This document shows positions 27,997 to 37,004 of a DNA stretch of 64,000 nucleotides, piece after piece. The translations under genes and the position numbers were made by a program. This DNA is from Chryseobacterium sp. (lineage in GTDB: Bacteria; Bacteroidota; Bacteroidia; Flavobacteriales; Weeksellaceae): positions 471,599 through 535,598 of the forward strand of contig NZ_JARBTK010000003.1 of assembly GCF_029240215.1 (NCBI RefSeq), read 5' to 3'. The stretch's first letter is position 1, and each line of letters opens with the position of its first letter. The notes under the pieces are model-generated. The model was given only the letters and a program-made list of their open reading frames with translations. It had not been told where the DNA came from and searched no databases.

Positions 27997-28903
27997 ATGA
28001 CTTTCTAAATTCCAAAGGCGAAACATCAGTTTTTGCTTTAAACAATTTACTGAAAGACTGAGAATGTTCGAATCCTAATTCATAAGCAATTTCACTTATG
28101 GAAAGTTCGGTTGTTGAGAGTTTTTCTTTGGCAATTTCAATTACTTTTTCGTGAATATGCTGTTGCGTAGTTTGTCCGGTCAACGTTTTCAGGAGACTTC
28201 GCATATATTGCGGCGACATATTCAATTCATCTGAAAGAAACTGTACACTCGGCAAGCCTTTTTCCTTAAAATCATCTCTTTCAAAATAATCATTAAGTAA
28301 AGCTTCTAATTTTTCCAAAAATTGATGGTGCGCTTTATGACGGGTAATAAACTGTCGCTGATAAAACCGTTCGGAATAATTGAGAAGTGTTTCTAATTGA
28401 GAAATGATAATATTCTGACTGAATTTATCAATATTCGTCTGATATTCCTGCTTGATATTTTCAGTAATCTGCTGGATTTTTATTTCCTCATCTTCGGATA
28501 AAAAAAGTGCTTCGTTCACCGAATAATCAAAAAATTCATATTTCCTGATTGCACTTGCCATGGGTGTGTTCCAAAGAAAATCCGGATGAATCATCATCAT
28601 CCATCCGGAAGGGTTTTTGCCATGCTCTTCCCGTATAACGCTTAAGATCTGATGAGGCGCCATACAAAACATCACACCTTCATCAAAATCATAATCCTGC
28701 TGCCCATATCTGTATTTATGATTCATATCTCTTTTGACAGAGATCATATAGAAATCAAATATTAAACTCTGCTTTCCACTTTCCAGAGCAGGAGCCATAT
28801 CTTCAAAGTTGATCACACTGATCAGCGGATGTTTCGGCTTCGGCAAACCTCTCAACGTATGAAATTGAGAAATGGTTTTTATTCTTATCGGCGTGTCAGA
28901 CAT
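27989..28903 (-). CDS. AraC-family regulator, paralog A
   Basis: A 304-residue regulator with an N-terminal ligand/dimerisation domain and a C-terminal double helix-turn-helix (residues about 215-304: LSDELNMSPQYMRSLLKTL, then ISEIAYELGFEHSQSFSKLFK). It is strikingly similar to the regulator at 29940-30854, especially in the last 60 residues. It follows the epimerase gene on the same strand by 43 bases and probably controls that gene or itself. Ligand unknown. Confidence 0.9.
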   Translation of the reverse strand: MSDTPIRIKTISQFHTLRGLPKPKHPLISVINFEDMAPALESGKQSLIFDFYMISVKRDMNHKYRYGQQDYDFDEGVMFCMAPHQILSVIREEHGKNPSGWMMMIHPDFLWNTPMASAIRKYEFFDYSVNEALFLSEDEEIKIQQITENIKQEYQTNIDKFSQNIIISQLETLLNYSERFYQRQFITRHKAHHQFLEKLEALLNDYFERDDFKEKGLPSVQFLSDELNMSPQYMRSLLKTLTGQTTQQHIHEKVIEIAKEKLSTTELSISEIAYELGFEHSQSFSKLFKAKTDVSPLEFRKSFN

Positions 28904-28946
28904 TGGTTTAATATTTAATCAAATTTAATGAATATAAAGGTACAGA

Positions 28947-29846
28947 TTATTGTGGCTCAGGGAAATAAACATCACCTTTCAAATCTTCCATTAAAGTTGG
29001 ATGTTGCGGTTCCCAACCTAAAATTGACTTTGTATGTTCACTTGAGGTTAAATTATTAAGCTTTGCAAAATGGGCAAACCAACCGAAATGTTCTGTTGCT
29101 TCATCATTTGTAAGAGAAACAACTGGAACATCTAATCTTTCTGCGATAAATGTTGCAATGTTTTTGAATGGAATTCCCTGTTCTGCAACGGCGTGATATC
29201 TTGTTCCACTTTCGAAGGGTTTTTCCAAAGCTAACCTGTATAATTTCGCAGCATCCAATTTGTGAACTGCAGGCCAAAAGTTATCACCGTCATTGATCAC
29301 GGCCGATTTGCCTTTTTCTTTTGCAATTCTTATCAATGTCGGAACAAAACCAATGATATCACCTTTACCGTGAACCGATGGTGACAATCTGATAACCGCA
29401 ACTTTCACACCTTTTGCAGCAATAGCATCTGCTGCATTTTCCGTTGCTATTCTTGGATGCGGGTTTACTGAACGGTCTGTTTCTATTGTAAGCCCGTCTT
29501 TGGAAAAAAGTGCAGTTCCTGAAGTAATAAGAAACGGTTTATTACTTCCTATCAAAGCTTCACCAATTGCTTCAATCACTTGTCCGTCAAGTTGACACAT
29601 TTCCTCGAATCTTGTAAAATCGTGAACAAATCCTAAATGAATCACAGCGTCTGAAATTGAAGCTCCGGATTTCAAGCTTTCAAAGTCGTTAAGATCTCCG
29701 CGGTGTGCTTCTGCCCCGGCTCCCATTAGTTTGTTTGCTGATTCTTCCGAACGTGCCAATCCCAAAACCTGGTGACCATTGGCTAATAATTCCTGAACTA
29801 CGGCTGTTCCTACGAAACCTGTAGCACCTGTAACAAATACTTTCAT
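28947..29846 (-). CDS. NAD-dependent epimerase/dehydratase family oxidoreductase
   Basis: Extended SDR enzyme of 299 residues. Rossmann motif TGATGFVG at residues 7-14; LARSEESANKL marks an NADP-type region. The catalytic tyrosine usually in YxxxK is not obvious: the region after LITSGTALFSKDGL carries no clear YxxxK, as in the atypical-SDR (NmrA/ oxidoreductase) subgroup. Substrate unknown. It sits between the two paralogous AraC genes, all on the minus strand. Confidence 0.82.
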   Translation of the reverse strand: MKVFVTGATGFVGTAVVQELLANGHQVLGLARSEESANKLMGAGAEAHRGDLNDFESLKSGASISDAVIHLGFVHDFTRFEEMCQLDGQVIEAIGEALIGSNKPFLITSGTALFSKDGLTIETDRSVNPHPRIATENAADAIAAKGVKVAVIRLSPSVHGKGDIIGFVPTLIRIAKEKGKSAVINDGDNFWPAVHKLDAAKLYRLALEKPFESGTRYHAVAEQGIPFKNIATFIAERLDVPVVSLTNDEATEHFGWFAHFAKLNNLTSSEHTKSILGWEPQHPTLMEDLKGDVYFPEPQ

Positions 29847-29939
29847 TTTGATATTTTTTAAGATAATTTAATGAAGTAAAGTTCAGGTTTCGCTTTTGTA
29901 CTCTTGTAGCCGAAAAGTATTTTCTTGTAGCCGAAAAAT

Positions 29940-30854
29940 TTAATTAAATGATTTCCTGAATTCCAGAGGAGAAATGTCAGTCTTAGCTTTAAATAATTTA
30001 CTAAAAGACTGAGAATGTTCAAACCCCAATTCATAGGCAATTTCACTTACGGAAAGATCAGTTGTAGAAAGTTTTTCTTTCGCTTTTTCGATCAGCTTTT
30101 CGTGAATATGTTGTTGTGTCGTTTGTCCTGTTAATTGTTTTAATAAACTTCCAAGATAATTGGTTGAAATATTGAGCTGTTCGGCGATGTAATTGGCGGT
30201 TGGTAATCCCTTATCAATCACATTATCATTAAAATAATCTTCAAGAATGATTTCTAATTTCTCTAAAATTTGATGACTTCCTTTTTTTCTTGTAATGAAT
30301 TGTCGTTGATAAAACCTTTCACAATAATTTAAAATAACTTCGATTTGTGAAATGATGATGTTTTGAGTAAATTGATCGATTCCCGACTGATATTCTTTTT
30401 CAATACCTTTAAAAAGTCCGATCAGAGTTTCTTCTTCTTTTTCAGAAAGGAATAAAGCTTCATTCACATCATAACCGAAGAATTTATAATTATGAATCGT
30501 TTTTGCCAAAGGTGTATTCCAAATAAAATCGGGATGAAAAGCCAGTAAATAGCCGGAAGGTTTCACATCATATTTACTGATAATCATTTTTACCACTTGT
30601 CTTGGTGCGATGAAACACATCAGACCTTCGTCAAAATCATATTGACTTTGTCCATAGTGAAGCTTGCCCTGAATATCTCTTTTAAAACCCATAAAATACA
30701 GATCCTGAACCCAGCTGATTTCCGATTCTTCAATCTGATATTCTACTAAGCTGTAATCTACAAGACTTATAAGAGGATGTTGGGGTTTAGGCAATCCTGA
30801 AATTCTGTGAAGTTCAGAGATTGAGTCGATGGTATATAATTTCCTGTTATTCAT
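29940..30854 (-). CDS. AraC-family regulator, paralog B
   Basis: A 304-residue regulator, same length as paralog A, with the same motifs: FHPDFIWNTPLAKTI in the N-terminal domain, SQIEVILNYCERFYQRQFITR, and a C-terminal HTH (AEQLNISTNYLGSLLKQL; VSEIAYELGFEHSQSFSKLFK). It follows the SDR gene at 30991 after a terminator, so it is likely transcribed on its own and then reads toward the epimerase gene (93-base gap). Confidence 0.9.
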   Translation of the reverse strand: MNNRKLYTIDSISELHRISGLPKPQHPLISLVDYSLVEYQIEESEISWVQDLYFMGFKRDIQGKLHYGQSQYDFDEGLMCFIAPRQVVKMIISKYDVKPSGYLLAFHPDFIWNTPLAKTIHNYKFFGYDVNEALFLSEKEEETLIGLFKGIEKEYQSGIDQFTQNIIISQIEVILNYCERFYQRQFITRKKGSHQILEKLEIILEDYFNDNVIDKGLPTANYIAEQLNISTNYLGSLLKQLTGQTTQQHIHEKLIEKAKEKLSTTDLSVSEIAYELGFEHSQSFSKLFKAKTDISPLEFRKSFN

Positions 30855-30946
30855 TTGTTGATATTTATTGTTTTTCGGTCAAATGCAATTCGCGTATCAT
30901 AAATTGGTGTTTGCAAGCAATTTTCGGTAACGCTCATTTCATAATT

Positions 30947-30984
30947 TAAAAAATTAAAGGCAACAGCAAGAAACTGTTGCCTTT
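30947..30984 (-). terminator. Terminator of SDR gene
   Basis: AAAGGCAACAG and CTGTTGCCTTT pair perfectly (11 bp) with a seven-base loop; on the minus strand a T-rich tail follows. It lies seven bases after the SDR stop and separates it from AraC paralog B. Confidence 0.82.
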
Positions 30985-30990
30985 ACAAAT

Positions 30991-31830
30991 TTAGTAATCT
31001 GTAGATATACTCAATGTTTTGAAATCCGAAATTTCGCTTTGAAGCGCATTTAATTTGTTTCCGGCAATCTGGAAAGCATCAGAACCTAAAACCAAATGAA
31101 CCGGCGGATTTTCCATTGCTACCAATTCTATCAATGCTACAGCTGCTTTTTCTGGATCGCCCGGCTGATTTCCGTTGATGTCTTTTTCATGTGCGGTTTG
31201 AAGTTGTCTTGCTACAGTGTATTCTTCAATTTCAGTTTTCGGGGTTCTGAGTGAACCTCCAGTTAAGAAATCTGTTCTGAAATATCCAGGATAAACCACT
31301 GTTGCATTTACTCCGAATTCTTTAATTTCTGCTGCCAAAGCTTCTGTAAAACCTACAACTGCAAACTTAGTTGCGCAATAGATTCCCCAACCTGCAAATT
31401 CTCCGGTAAGTCCGCCAATTGAAGCAATATTGATGATAAATCCGCTTTTCTGTTCTCTTAAATAAGGCATTGTTTTTCTGATAATATTCAGAGAACCGAA
31501 AACATTGGTGTCGAAGTTTTGACGACTTTCCAGATCTGAAATTTCTTCTAAAGTTCCCAACTGCCCATAACCTGCGTTGTTGACGACAACATCTAATTTT
31601 CCGAATTTTTCTACTGTTTTTAAAACTGCTGTTTCAACAGAATTTTCGTCGATCAAATCAACTTCGAGCGGAAGAAACTTTGAATTTTCTTCACTTACAG
31701 CTTTTTGAAGTTCAGTAACATTTCTTGAAGTCGCCGCTACGGAATATCCTTCAGCTAATAATCTTTTTACTAAAGTTAAACCTAAACCTTTTGAAGCTCC
31801 TGTCACGAACCATACTTTTTTTGTGTCCAT
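30991..31830 (-). CDS. Short-chain dehydrogenase/reductase
   Basis: Classical SDR, 279 residues: NAD(P)-binding TGASKGLG (residues 10-17), NNAGYG at about 86, catalytic Ser in NIASIGGL and YCATK (Tyr-x-x-x-Lys), plus a long C-terminal extension with GDPEKAAVALIELV. The sequence resembles the oxidoreductase subgroup often induced by AraC-type regulators. Cofactor is probably NADP because of the Arg after the first beta strand (ATSRN). Substrate unknown. Confidence 0.9.
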   Translation of the reverse strand: MDTKKVWFVTGASKGLGLTLVKRLLAEGYSVAATSRNVTELQKAVSEENSKFLPLEVDLIDENSVETAVLKTVEKFGKLDVVVNNAGYGQLGTLEEISDLESRQNFDTNVFGSLNIIRKTMPYLREQKSGFIINIASIGGLTGEFAGWGIYCATKFAVVGFTEALAAEIKEFGVNATVVYPGYFRTDFLTGGSLRTPKTEIEEYTVARQLQTAHEKDINGNQPGDPEKAAVALIELVAMENPPVHLVLGSDAFQIAGNKLNALQSEISDFKTLSISTDY

Positions 31831-32121
31831 TTTTTGATTGTTTTAATTGATTAATTTTACAGTACAAAGTTGAGAAACAACGAAAATTTGGCTGTAACTA
31901 AATCAAAGATTGTTGTAGCCAAAACAAAGATTTTAAGTTTTACGATTTTTAAATGTTAAAGAGTTCGGTGAAACCAGCTAAGAAATCAATGACTGCTACA
32001 TCACGTACAATTACAAAGAAAATACGTGATTTTATAAACGGTTGTTCACATCTGAAAAATACAAAAAAGATTAAAGTAAATGATGAAATTGAAACGTCTC
32101 AATTATTAAACATTCTTGTTT

Positions 32122-32829
32122 ATGAAAATTCCCACCATTCACGGATACATTGATCGCCGGATTTTAATTAATTTTACTGCTGATCCTCAATTGGTTGAAA
32201 AAATACTTCCTTATCCTTTTCGTCCGAAAATCTATAAAGACAAAGCAATCGTCGGGATTTGTCTGATCAGATTAAAAGATATAAAACCAAAAGGTTTCCC
32301 CAATTTCTTAGGAATAAATTCTGAAAATGGCGCTCACAGAATTGCTGTTGAATGGAATGAAGACGACGAAGTAAAATCCGGAGTTTATATTCCCAGAAGA
32401 GACACTTCTTTACAACTGAATACTTTGGTTGGTGGAAGAATATTTCCCGGAAAGCATTATTTGGCAAAATTTAATGTTGATGAAAAAAATGGAAATTATC
32501 ATATCGATTTTAAAAGTTCAGATAATACCAAAATTTCTATTGACGCTAAGGAAACGCAAACTTTTAATAAAAATTCAATCTTTGAAAGTCTGGAAAATGC
32601 ATCTGATTTTTTTGAAAAAGGTGATTTAGGATATTCTCCGAATAAAAATAAATTTGATGGATTAAGACTGAATGCCTATAAATGGCAAGTGAAACCGCTT
32701 GATGTTTCAGATGTAAAATCAAGCTTTTTTGAAGATGAAAATATCTTTCCGAAAGGCTCTGTGAAATTTGATAATGCTTTACTGATGGAAAACATAGAAC
32801 ATGAATGGAAAAGCGAAAAGACTAAATAA
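32122..32829 (+). CDS. DUF2071 domain protein (YqjF-like)
   Basis: About 235 residues with a DUF2071-type start (IHGYIDRRILINFTADPQLVEKILP) and internal VKSGVYIPRRDTSLQLN and GGRIFPGKHYLAKFNV. Family function is unknown; B. subtilis YqjF belongs to it. I use the ATG at 32122 rather than a TTG six bases upstream. The last part (NALLMENIEHEWKSEKTK) is typical. It is followed 30 bases later by a lipoprotein gene, probably the same transcript. Confidence 0.8.
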   Translation: MKIPTIHGYIDRRILINFTADPQLVEKILPYPFRPKIYKDKAIVGICLIRLKDIKPKGFPNFLGINSENGAHRIAVEWNEDDEVKSGVYIPRRDTSLQLNTLVGGRIFPGKHYLAKFNVDEKNGNYHIDFKSSDNTKISIDAKETQTFNKNSIFESLENASDFFEKGDLGYSPNKNKFDGLRLNAYKWQVKPLDVSDVKSSFFEDENIFPKGSVKFDNALLMENIEHEWKSEKTK

Positions 32830-32859
32830 TTAAGGTAACTATAAAAATTAAACAAAACC

Positions 32860-33249
32860 ATGAAAAAACTTCTTTTAAGCACTTTGATAATATTGGCAAT
32901 ATCATCATGCGGAACAGCAAAAACATCATCAGAAAATCCAGCTGAGTCTTCCACAGATTCTACTTACGGCTTTACTGAAAAAAATCCCGTAAAAGTTGGA
33001 GGTGTTGGAAGCGGTCCTCTCAATGAAAGAAATTATCTGAATGCTCTTACCGGACCCAACGGTGAAAAAGTATCTTATGACAGACAAGGAAGCTGCTGTG
33101 AATTTAAATCTAAAAACAGCCCGTTCGGAATGGGACTGCTTGACAGATATGCGGTAACATACGAAGGAAAAAAAGATACGATAACGATTTATCTCAATAT
33201 GTATGATAAAGCAAAAACAATGGCTCCTGTAGGATTTAAAATGAAATAG
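32860..33249 (+). CDS. Small lipoprotein, unknown function
   Basis: A 129-residue lipoprotein: MKKLLLSTLIILAISSCG has a lipobox with Cys17, then a Ser/Thr-rich linker and a conserved-looking domain (YGFTEKNPVKVGG, GPLNERNYLNALTGPNGE, GSCCEF with two adjacent Cys). Related small Bacteroidota proteins are sometimes labelled as Kdo-8-phosphate aldolase in databases, but nothing here resembles KdsA and I regard that label as wrong. Envelope-located, function unknown. Confidence 0.75.
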   Translation: MKKLLLSTLIILAISSCGTAKTSSENPAESSTDSTYGFTEKNPVKVGGVGSGPLNERNYLNALTGPNGEKVSYDRQGSCCEFKSKNSPFGMGLLDRYAVTYEGKKDTITIYLNMYDKAKTMAPVGFKMK

Positions 33250-33446
33250 TCCAAGTTTGGATATACCTCTCCCCGACTTGGAAATACATAAAATTCAAAA
33301 TCTGCGTTTTCAAGAAAAAATAAATAATTTTCGCCCAATCCTTTTCAAAATTCAATTTTATTTAAAATAAATCTGATTTCATAACGCTTTGGTGTAAAAA
33401 TAGATAGTTATAAGCATCAACTCTATGTATTCAAAACCACCAAAAT

Positions 33447-34460
33447 ATGAAATCAGAAAATAACTTACAAAAAAGAAGTCTCAGAGGTAAAACCGTAGTC
33501 GTTACGGGAGGAAGCAGCGGAGTCGGAAGAGCTACCGTAGAAGCATTTGCGCTGGAAGGATGCAACATCGTCATCGCAGCTCGCGGACAGGAAGCTCTGG
33601 ACGAAACCTTACACCTTTGCAACGAGCTTGAAGTAAAGGCGATTGCCGTTTCTACTGATGTATCGGTTGCGGAAGAAGTAGATAATTTAGTAAAAAAAGC
33701 AATCCTTGAATTCGGGCGAATTGATATCTGGGTAAACAATGCAGGAGTTATGGCAAGCGGAAAGTTTGAAGAAATCCCGATGTCACTTCACGAGCAGGTC
33801 ATCAAAACCAATCTTTTCGGATATATGCATGGAGCTTATAGTGTACTTCCTATTTTCAAAGAACAAAATGAAGGAATTCTCATCAACAATGTATCGATCG
33901 GTGGATTCATGCCTGCTCCTTACAGCGCAGTATATTCTTCTACAAAATTCGGAATCCGTGGAATGATGGAATGTCTTCAGGGAGAAATTTCAGATTTTGC
34001 AGATATTCATATAGCCAATTTATATCCGCAAATTCAGCGTTCGACAGGTAATGCACATTCGGCAAAATATTCGGGACTAGATTTTAAAGTTCCGCCATTC
34101 GCATCTGATCCGAGAGACACGGCAGCAAAAATCGTACAGCTCGCCAAAGAGCCGCAAAAAGATCTTTTCCCTGATTTTACTTCAAGAGCTTTAGTCAATA
34201 TTTACGGAATGTTTCCGAAAGCAATCATCAACACGGCTTCTGCCGGAATGAGACTGATGATGAGGTTGAAAAACGGCGAATCCACTTCAGGAAATGTTCT
34301 TAAACCCTCATCGGAACCACATCAGATCTACGGAGATACCATATTACCTATTCCAGGTAAAAAAACAAAAATGGCTGTGGTAGCAGGTGTTACGTTAGGA
34401 TTAGCATATATGTTTCTTACTTCTAAAAGTTCTCGAAATAATAAACATTCAGCAGATTAA
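33447..34460 (+). CDS. SDR with C-terminal membrane segment
   Basis: A 337-residue short-chain dehydrogenase: TGGSSGVG at residues 17-24, NNAGVM, and YSSTK as the catalytic Tyr-Lys pair, then an atypical C-terminal extension ending in a hydrophobic segment (MAVVAGVTLGLAYMFL) that could anchor it to the membrane. Upstream is a 197-base gap; downstream is a strong terminator, so it is monocistronic. Substrate unknown. Confidence 0.87.
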   Translation: MKSENNLQKRSLRGKTVVVTGGSSGVGRATVEAFALEGCNIVIAARGQEALDETLHLCNELEVKAIAVSTDVSVAEEVDNLVKKAILEFGRIDIWVNNAGVMASGKFEEIPMSLHEQVIKTNLFGYMHGAYSVLPIFKEQNEGILINNVSIGGFMPAPYSAVYSSTKFGIRGMMECLQGEISDFADIHIANLYPQIQRSTGNAHSAKYSGLDFKVPPFASDPRDTAAKIVQLAKEPQKDLFPDFTSRALVNIYGMFPKAIINTASAGMRLMMRLKNGESTSGNVLKPSSEPHQIYGDTILPIPGKKTKMAVVAGVTLGLAYMFLTSKSSRNNKHSAD

Positions 34461-34481
34461 TTAAAGATGAGTTTATATAAA

Positions 34482-34513
34482 AAATCACCCCGATCAGAAA
34501 TTGGGGTGATTTT
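34482..34513 (+). terminator. Terminator after membrane-anchored SDR
   Basis: AATCACCCC and GGGGTGATT pair around GATCAGAAATT with A run before and T-rich sequence after, 21 bases beyond the SDR stop. Confidence 0.8.
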
Positions 34514-34699
34514 GTGTTTTAGATGATGATTTGTAGAATTATTTATTCTGCAAATCCTGTAAAATTGACAGTGTATTGTTTGACATTATTAGAAGCTAAT
34601 TTTAATTATTCATTCATTAAAATACTACAAAAGTGTAATTTTTCTGGCTTAGCATAATTAATACATTTGAACAGGATTATCTAACTAAAACTTTTAAAC

Positions 34700-35935
34700 A
34701 TGAAAACAAAAATTTTGCTACTGCTTTTTTTAATGATTACTTTAAACATTTCAAAAGCCCAGACTGCTGCCGTATTACTATCAGGTACACAAGCACTTGA
34801 TCACACAGTGAATAATGCTTTGACAAAAGCTGACAATATTTTATCTGATCAGCAACGAACATTGTATGTTAACCTGGCTAATTATACGGCATATTTGACA
34901 GGTAACTTAAAATACTTGAGTGATGATTTAGATAGAAAATTAACTCAAAAAGAGTTGGCTATTTTAAATGATATCAATGCTATTCAAACAAAGTTAAATC
35001 AACCTGTTGAAGAATTAGTAACTAAATTTGAAGATATTGCTGTAATAATTGAAAGCTCATCTGCGAGAATTATTGGTTCAGATAAAAAACCATCGCCACT
35101 TTTCTACAAGATTCCATTAATAACAACAATACAGAACAAAAATATCATAATTGACGTTAAAGGTGTTCGACTTGATAATTCAAAAAACTATATTGTTTTT
35201 AATGGAAAGAAAATTCCTGTTTCATCCATAAGTAGTGATAAACTCATTTCGTTTACAATACCTTTGACGGAAGCGGATGTATTAAAAGCAGATACATTAA
35301 ATGTTTTTAAATTAGTTTTATTTAAAAAACGTATCATTGGAAAAGATAAGTTATACGAATTTACTCCAAGATTTGTAGTATCTCCCAACTATATTGGTGT
35401 TGTTAAGGTTTTTTACAAAGTAACTAATCCGGAAAAAGAAGTTAAAAGGGATTATTCTGATCAGGTTTCTGCAACTTCTGGGAGCAATAACGAAAGAGAA
35501 GTACATAAGCAATTTAACATCAGAAATTCAGCAGCTGATGGTTGGAAAATTGATAGAAATTCAATTAGATGCTGGAAAAGTTCTGGTCATGGTGACGAAC
35601 ATGGTTATGGTGGTCCTTATACAAATACGATGACTGATATTTCATTTGTTGCTAAAGCTTATGCAACCGATGGACGTGCCGTTTGTACTTGTAAATGGGA
35701 CGAATACAGATATGTAAATAAAGAATCGATTGAATCTTCTGAAGTTAATGTGAATTTTAATAAACAAGAAATAATTCAACTACCCAATAATCTAGTTAGT
35801 TTATATAAAACTGAAATAACTTATTATGACAATTCAATATATAAATCCTCAAAAAGCTATTTTAAATATAATAATATTGAATTTGATTTTAGACAACTTG
35901 AGAAGATATATGAAGTTAAATTTGCTGGAAATTAA
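34700..35935 (+). CDS. Secreted protein of unrecognised family
   Basis: A 411-residue protein with signal peptide MKTKILLLLFLMITLNISKAQ. I do not recognise it. The N-terminal third (residues 22-120) is helical and polar (NNALTKADNILSDQQRTL; AILNDINAIQTKLNQPVEEL), resembling coiled coil. The middle (about 140-250) is beta-rich (NIIIDVKGVRLDNSKNYIVF), like an immunoglobulin-type or adhesin fold. After about 280 there is a Cys/His/Gly-rich segment (RCWKSSGHGDEHGYGG) and a CTC motif, suggesting metal binding or disulfides. Codon and base use look more AT-rich than neighbours. It is flanked by terminators on both sides and stands alone. Confidence 0.75.
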   Translation: MKTKILLLLFLMITLNISKAQTAAVLLSGTQALDHTVNNALTKADNILSDQQRTLYVNLANYTAYLTGNLKYLSDDLDRKLTQKELAILNDINAIQTKLNQPVEELVTKFEDIAVIIESSSARIIGSDKKPSPLFYKIPLITTIQNKNIIIDVKGVRLDNSKNYIVFNGKKIPVSSISSDKLISFTIPLTEADVLKADTLNVFKLVLFKKRIIGKDKLYEFTPRFVVSPNYIGVVKVFYKVTNPEKEVKRDYSDQVSATSGSNNEREVHKQFNIRNSAADGWKIDRNSIRCWKSSGHGDEHGYGGPYTNTMTDISFVAKAYATDGRAVCTCKWDEYRYVNKESIESSEVNVNFNKQEIIQLPNNLVSLYKTEITYYDNSIYKSSKSYFKYNNIEFDFRQLEKIYEVKFAGN

Positions 35936-35946
35936 TTTCCAATTAA

Positions 35947-35976
35947 AAAAAACCTGCTCTACAGCAGGTTTTATAT
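35947..35976 (+). terminator. Terminator after unknown secreted protein gene
   Basis: AACCTGCT and AGCAGGTT pair around CTAC, with A run before and T-rich sequence after; 11 bases beyond the stop. Confidence 0.8.
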
Positions 35977-36211
35977 TTTATCTTAATGTCCCGATTTTGT
36001 ATCATCATCCTGTTCCACGTCACCTATTATTAATTCTTTCAAGTTATCTACAAATAAAAAGTATGAATAAATATGAATAAATAAGTTTTGCTCTATAAAA
36101 TAATGATAATTTAAGACTAGATAAATCTTAAAAAATAATTCAAAACATCATTTTTAAGAAATTCTTAATTTTTAGTATTAAATTTGTAACATTAGGTATT
36201 TCTCAAAATAT

Positions 36212-36961
36212 ATGGATTCACAAAAACAATTTTTACAAAAATCTGAAGAGGCAAAAGACCTTTTTCTTCCACATCTTTCAACTGACCCTGTAGTTTTTGG
36301 TTTTGATAAAAATGAACTTAAAGTTCTTCTCCTTCAAATGACCTATCGTAAACAGTGGCTTTTGCCGGGAGGTTATGTAAAAAAAGATGAAGATATGGAC
36401 GATGCTGCAAAAAGAGTTTTGAAAGAAAGAGCGGGAATTTCAGATGTTTATCTTGAAGAATTTGCAGTTTTTGGTAAGAAAAAAAGAAGTGAATTTTATT
36501 TCGAAGACTTTGATGATTCTTTGTGGCATAAACAACGCTTCGTATCGATCGGATATTATGCGTTGTATAATCCAGATAATGCCAATCTGATCGTTGATGA
36601 ATTCAGTGATAAATGTGAATGGATTTATTTAAGTCAACTTCCTGAAATTGATTTGGCAATGGATCATCGTGAAATTATTGAGAAAGCTTTATTAACTTTA
36701 AGAGAAAGAATTTCTTACAAGCCAATCGGCTACAATCTTTTGCCGGAAAAATTTACGCTTTCAGAATTACAGAAATTATATGAAACTATTTTAGGAAAAG
36801 AGCTCAACAGAGGAAATTTCTATAGAAAAATCAAAAACTTAGGAATTCTTAAAAAATTAGACGAGCAGCGTCGTGGTGGTGCACACAAATCTCCCGATCT
36901 ATACTCTTTTGACGAAGAAAATTATAAAAAGGCTTTAGAAAACGGTTTGAGTAATTGGTAA
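36212..36961 (+). CDS. NrtR-like Nudix-fold transcriptional regulator
   Basis: A 249-residue protein with an N-terminal Nudix-like domain (to about 155) and a C-terminal winged helix (about 165-249, TLSELQKLYETILGKELNRG then FYRKIKNLGILKKLDEQ). The Nudix box at residues 54-76 is degenerate: the motif REUxEE is replaced by RVLKER, so hydrolysis is unlikely. Regulators of this class (NrtR for NAD metabolism, AraR for arabinose in Bacteroides) bind ADP-ribose or sugar ligands instead. No NAD or sugar genes lie beside it, so the target is unknown. Confidence 0.85.
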   Translation: MDSQKQFLQKSEEAKDLFLPHLSTDPVVFGFDKNELKVLLLQMTYRKQWLLPGGYVKKDEDMDDAAKRVLKERAGISDVYLEEFAVFGKKKRSEFYFEDFDDSLWHKQRFVSIGYYALYNPDNANLIVDEFSDKCEWIYLSQLPEIDLAMDHREIIEKALLTLRERISYKPIGYNLLPEKFTLSELQKLYETILGKELNRGNFYRKIKNLGILKKLDEQRRGGAHKSPDLYSFDEENYKKALENGLSNW

Positions 36962-36967
36962 AAATAC

Positions 36968-37002
36968 TGATAAGCGGAAGGGCTCAAACTTTCCGCTTAT
37001 CA
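36968..37002. terminator. Shared convergent hairpin
   Basis: TGATAAGCGGAA and TTCCGCTTATCA pair almost perfectly around a loop between the ends of the Nudix regulator and the acetyltransferase genes. The T tract is weak, so it may act as a barrier rather than a strong intrinsic terminator. Confidence 0.6.
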
Positions 37003-37004
37003 TC

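Noticed and set aside
31953..32153. 66-residue plus-strand ORF beginning MLKSSVKPAKKSMTATSRT
   Set aside because: Lys/Thr-rich and overlapping the start of the DUF2071 gene in another frame; no domain recognised. It could be real but evidence is too weak.
32860..33249. Label as 2-dehydro-3-deoxyphosphooctonate aldolase
   Set aside because: The product is a small lipoprotein without aldolase motifs; the true KdsA is at 607-1416.
35826..36080. 84-residue ORF overlapping the end of the unknown secreted gene
   Set aside because: Overlaps in a shifted frame and crosses a terminator; composition not gene-like.
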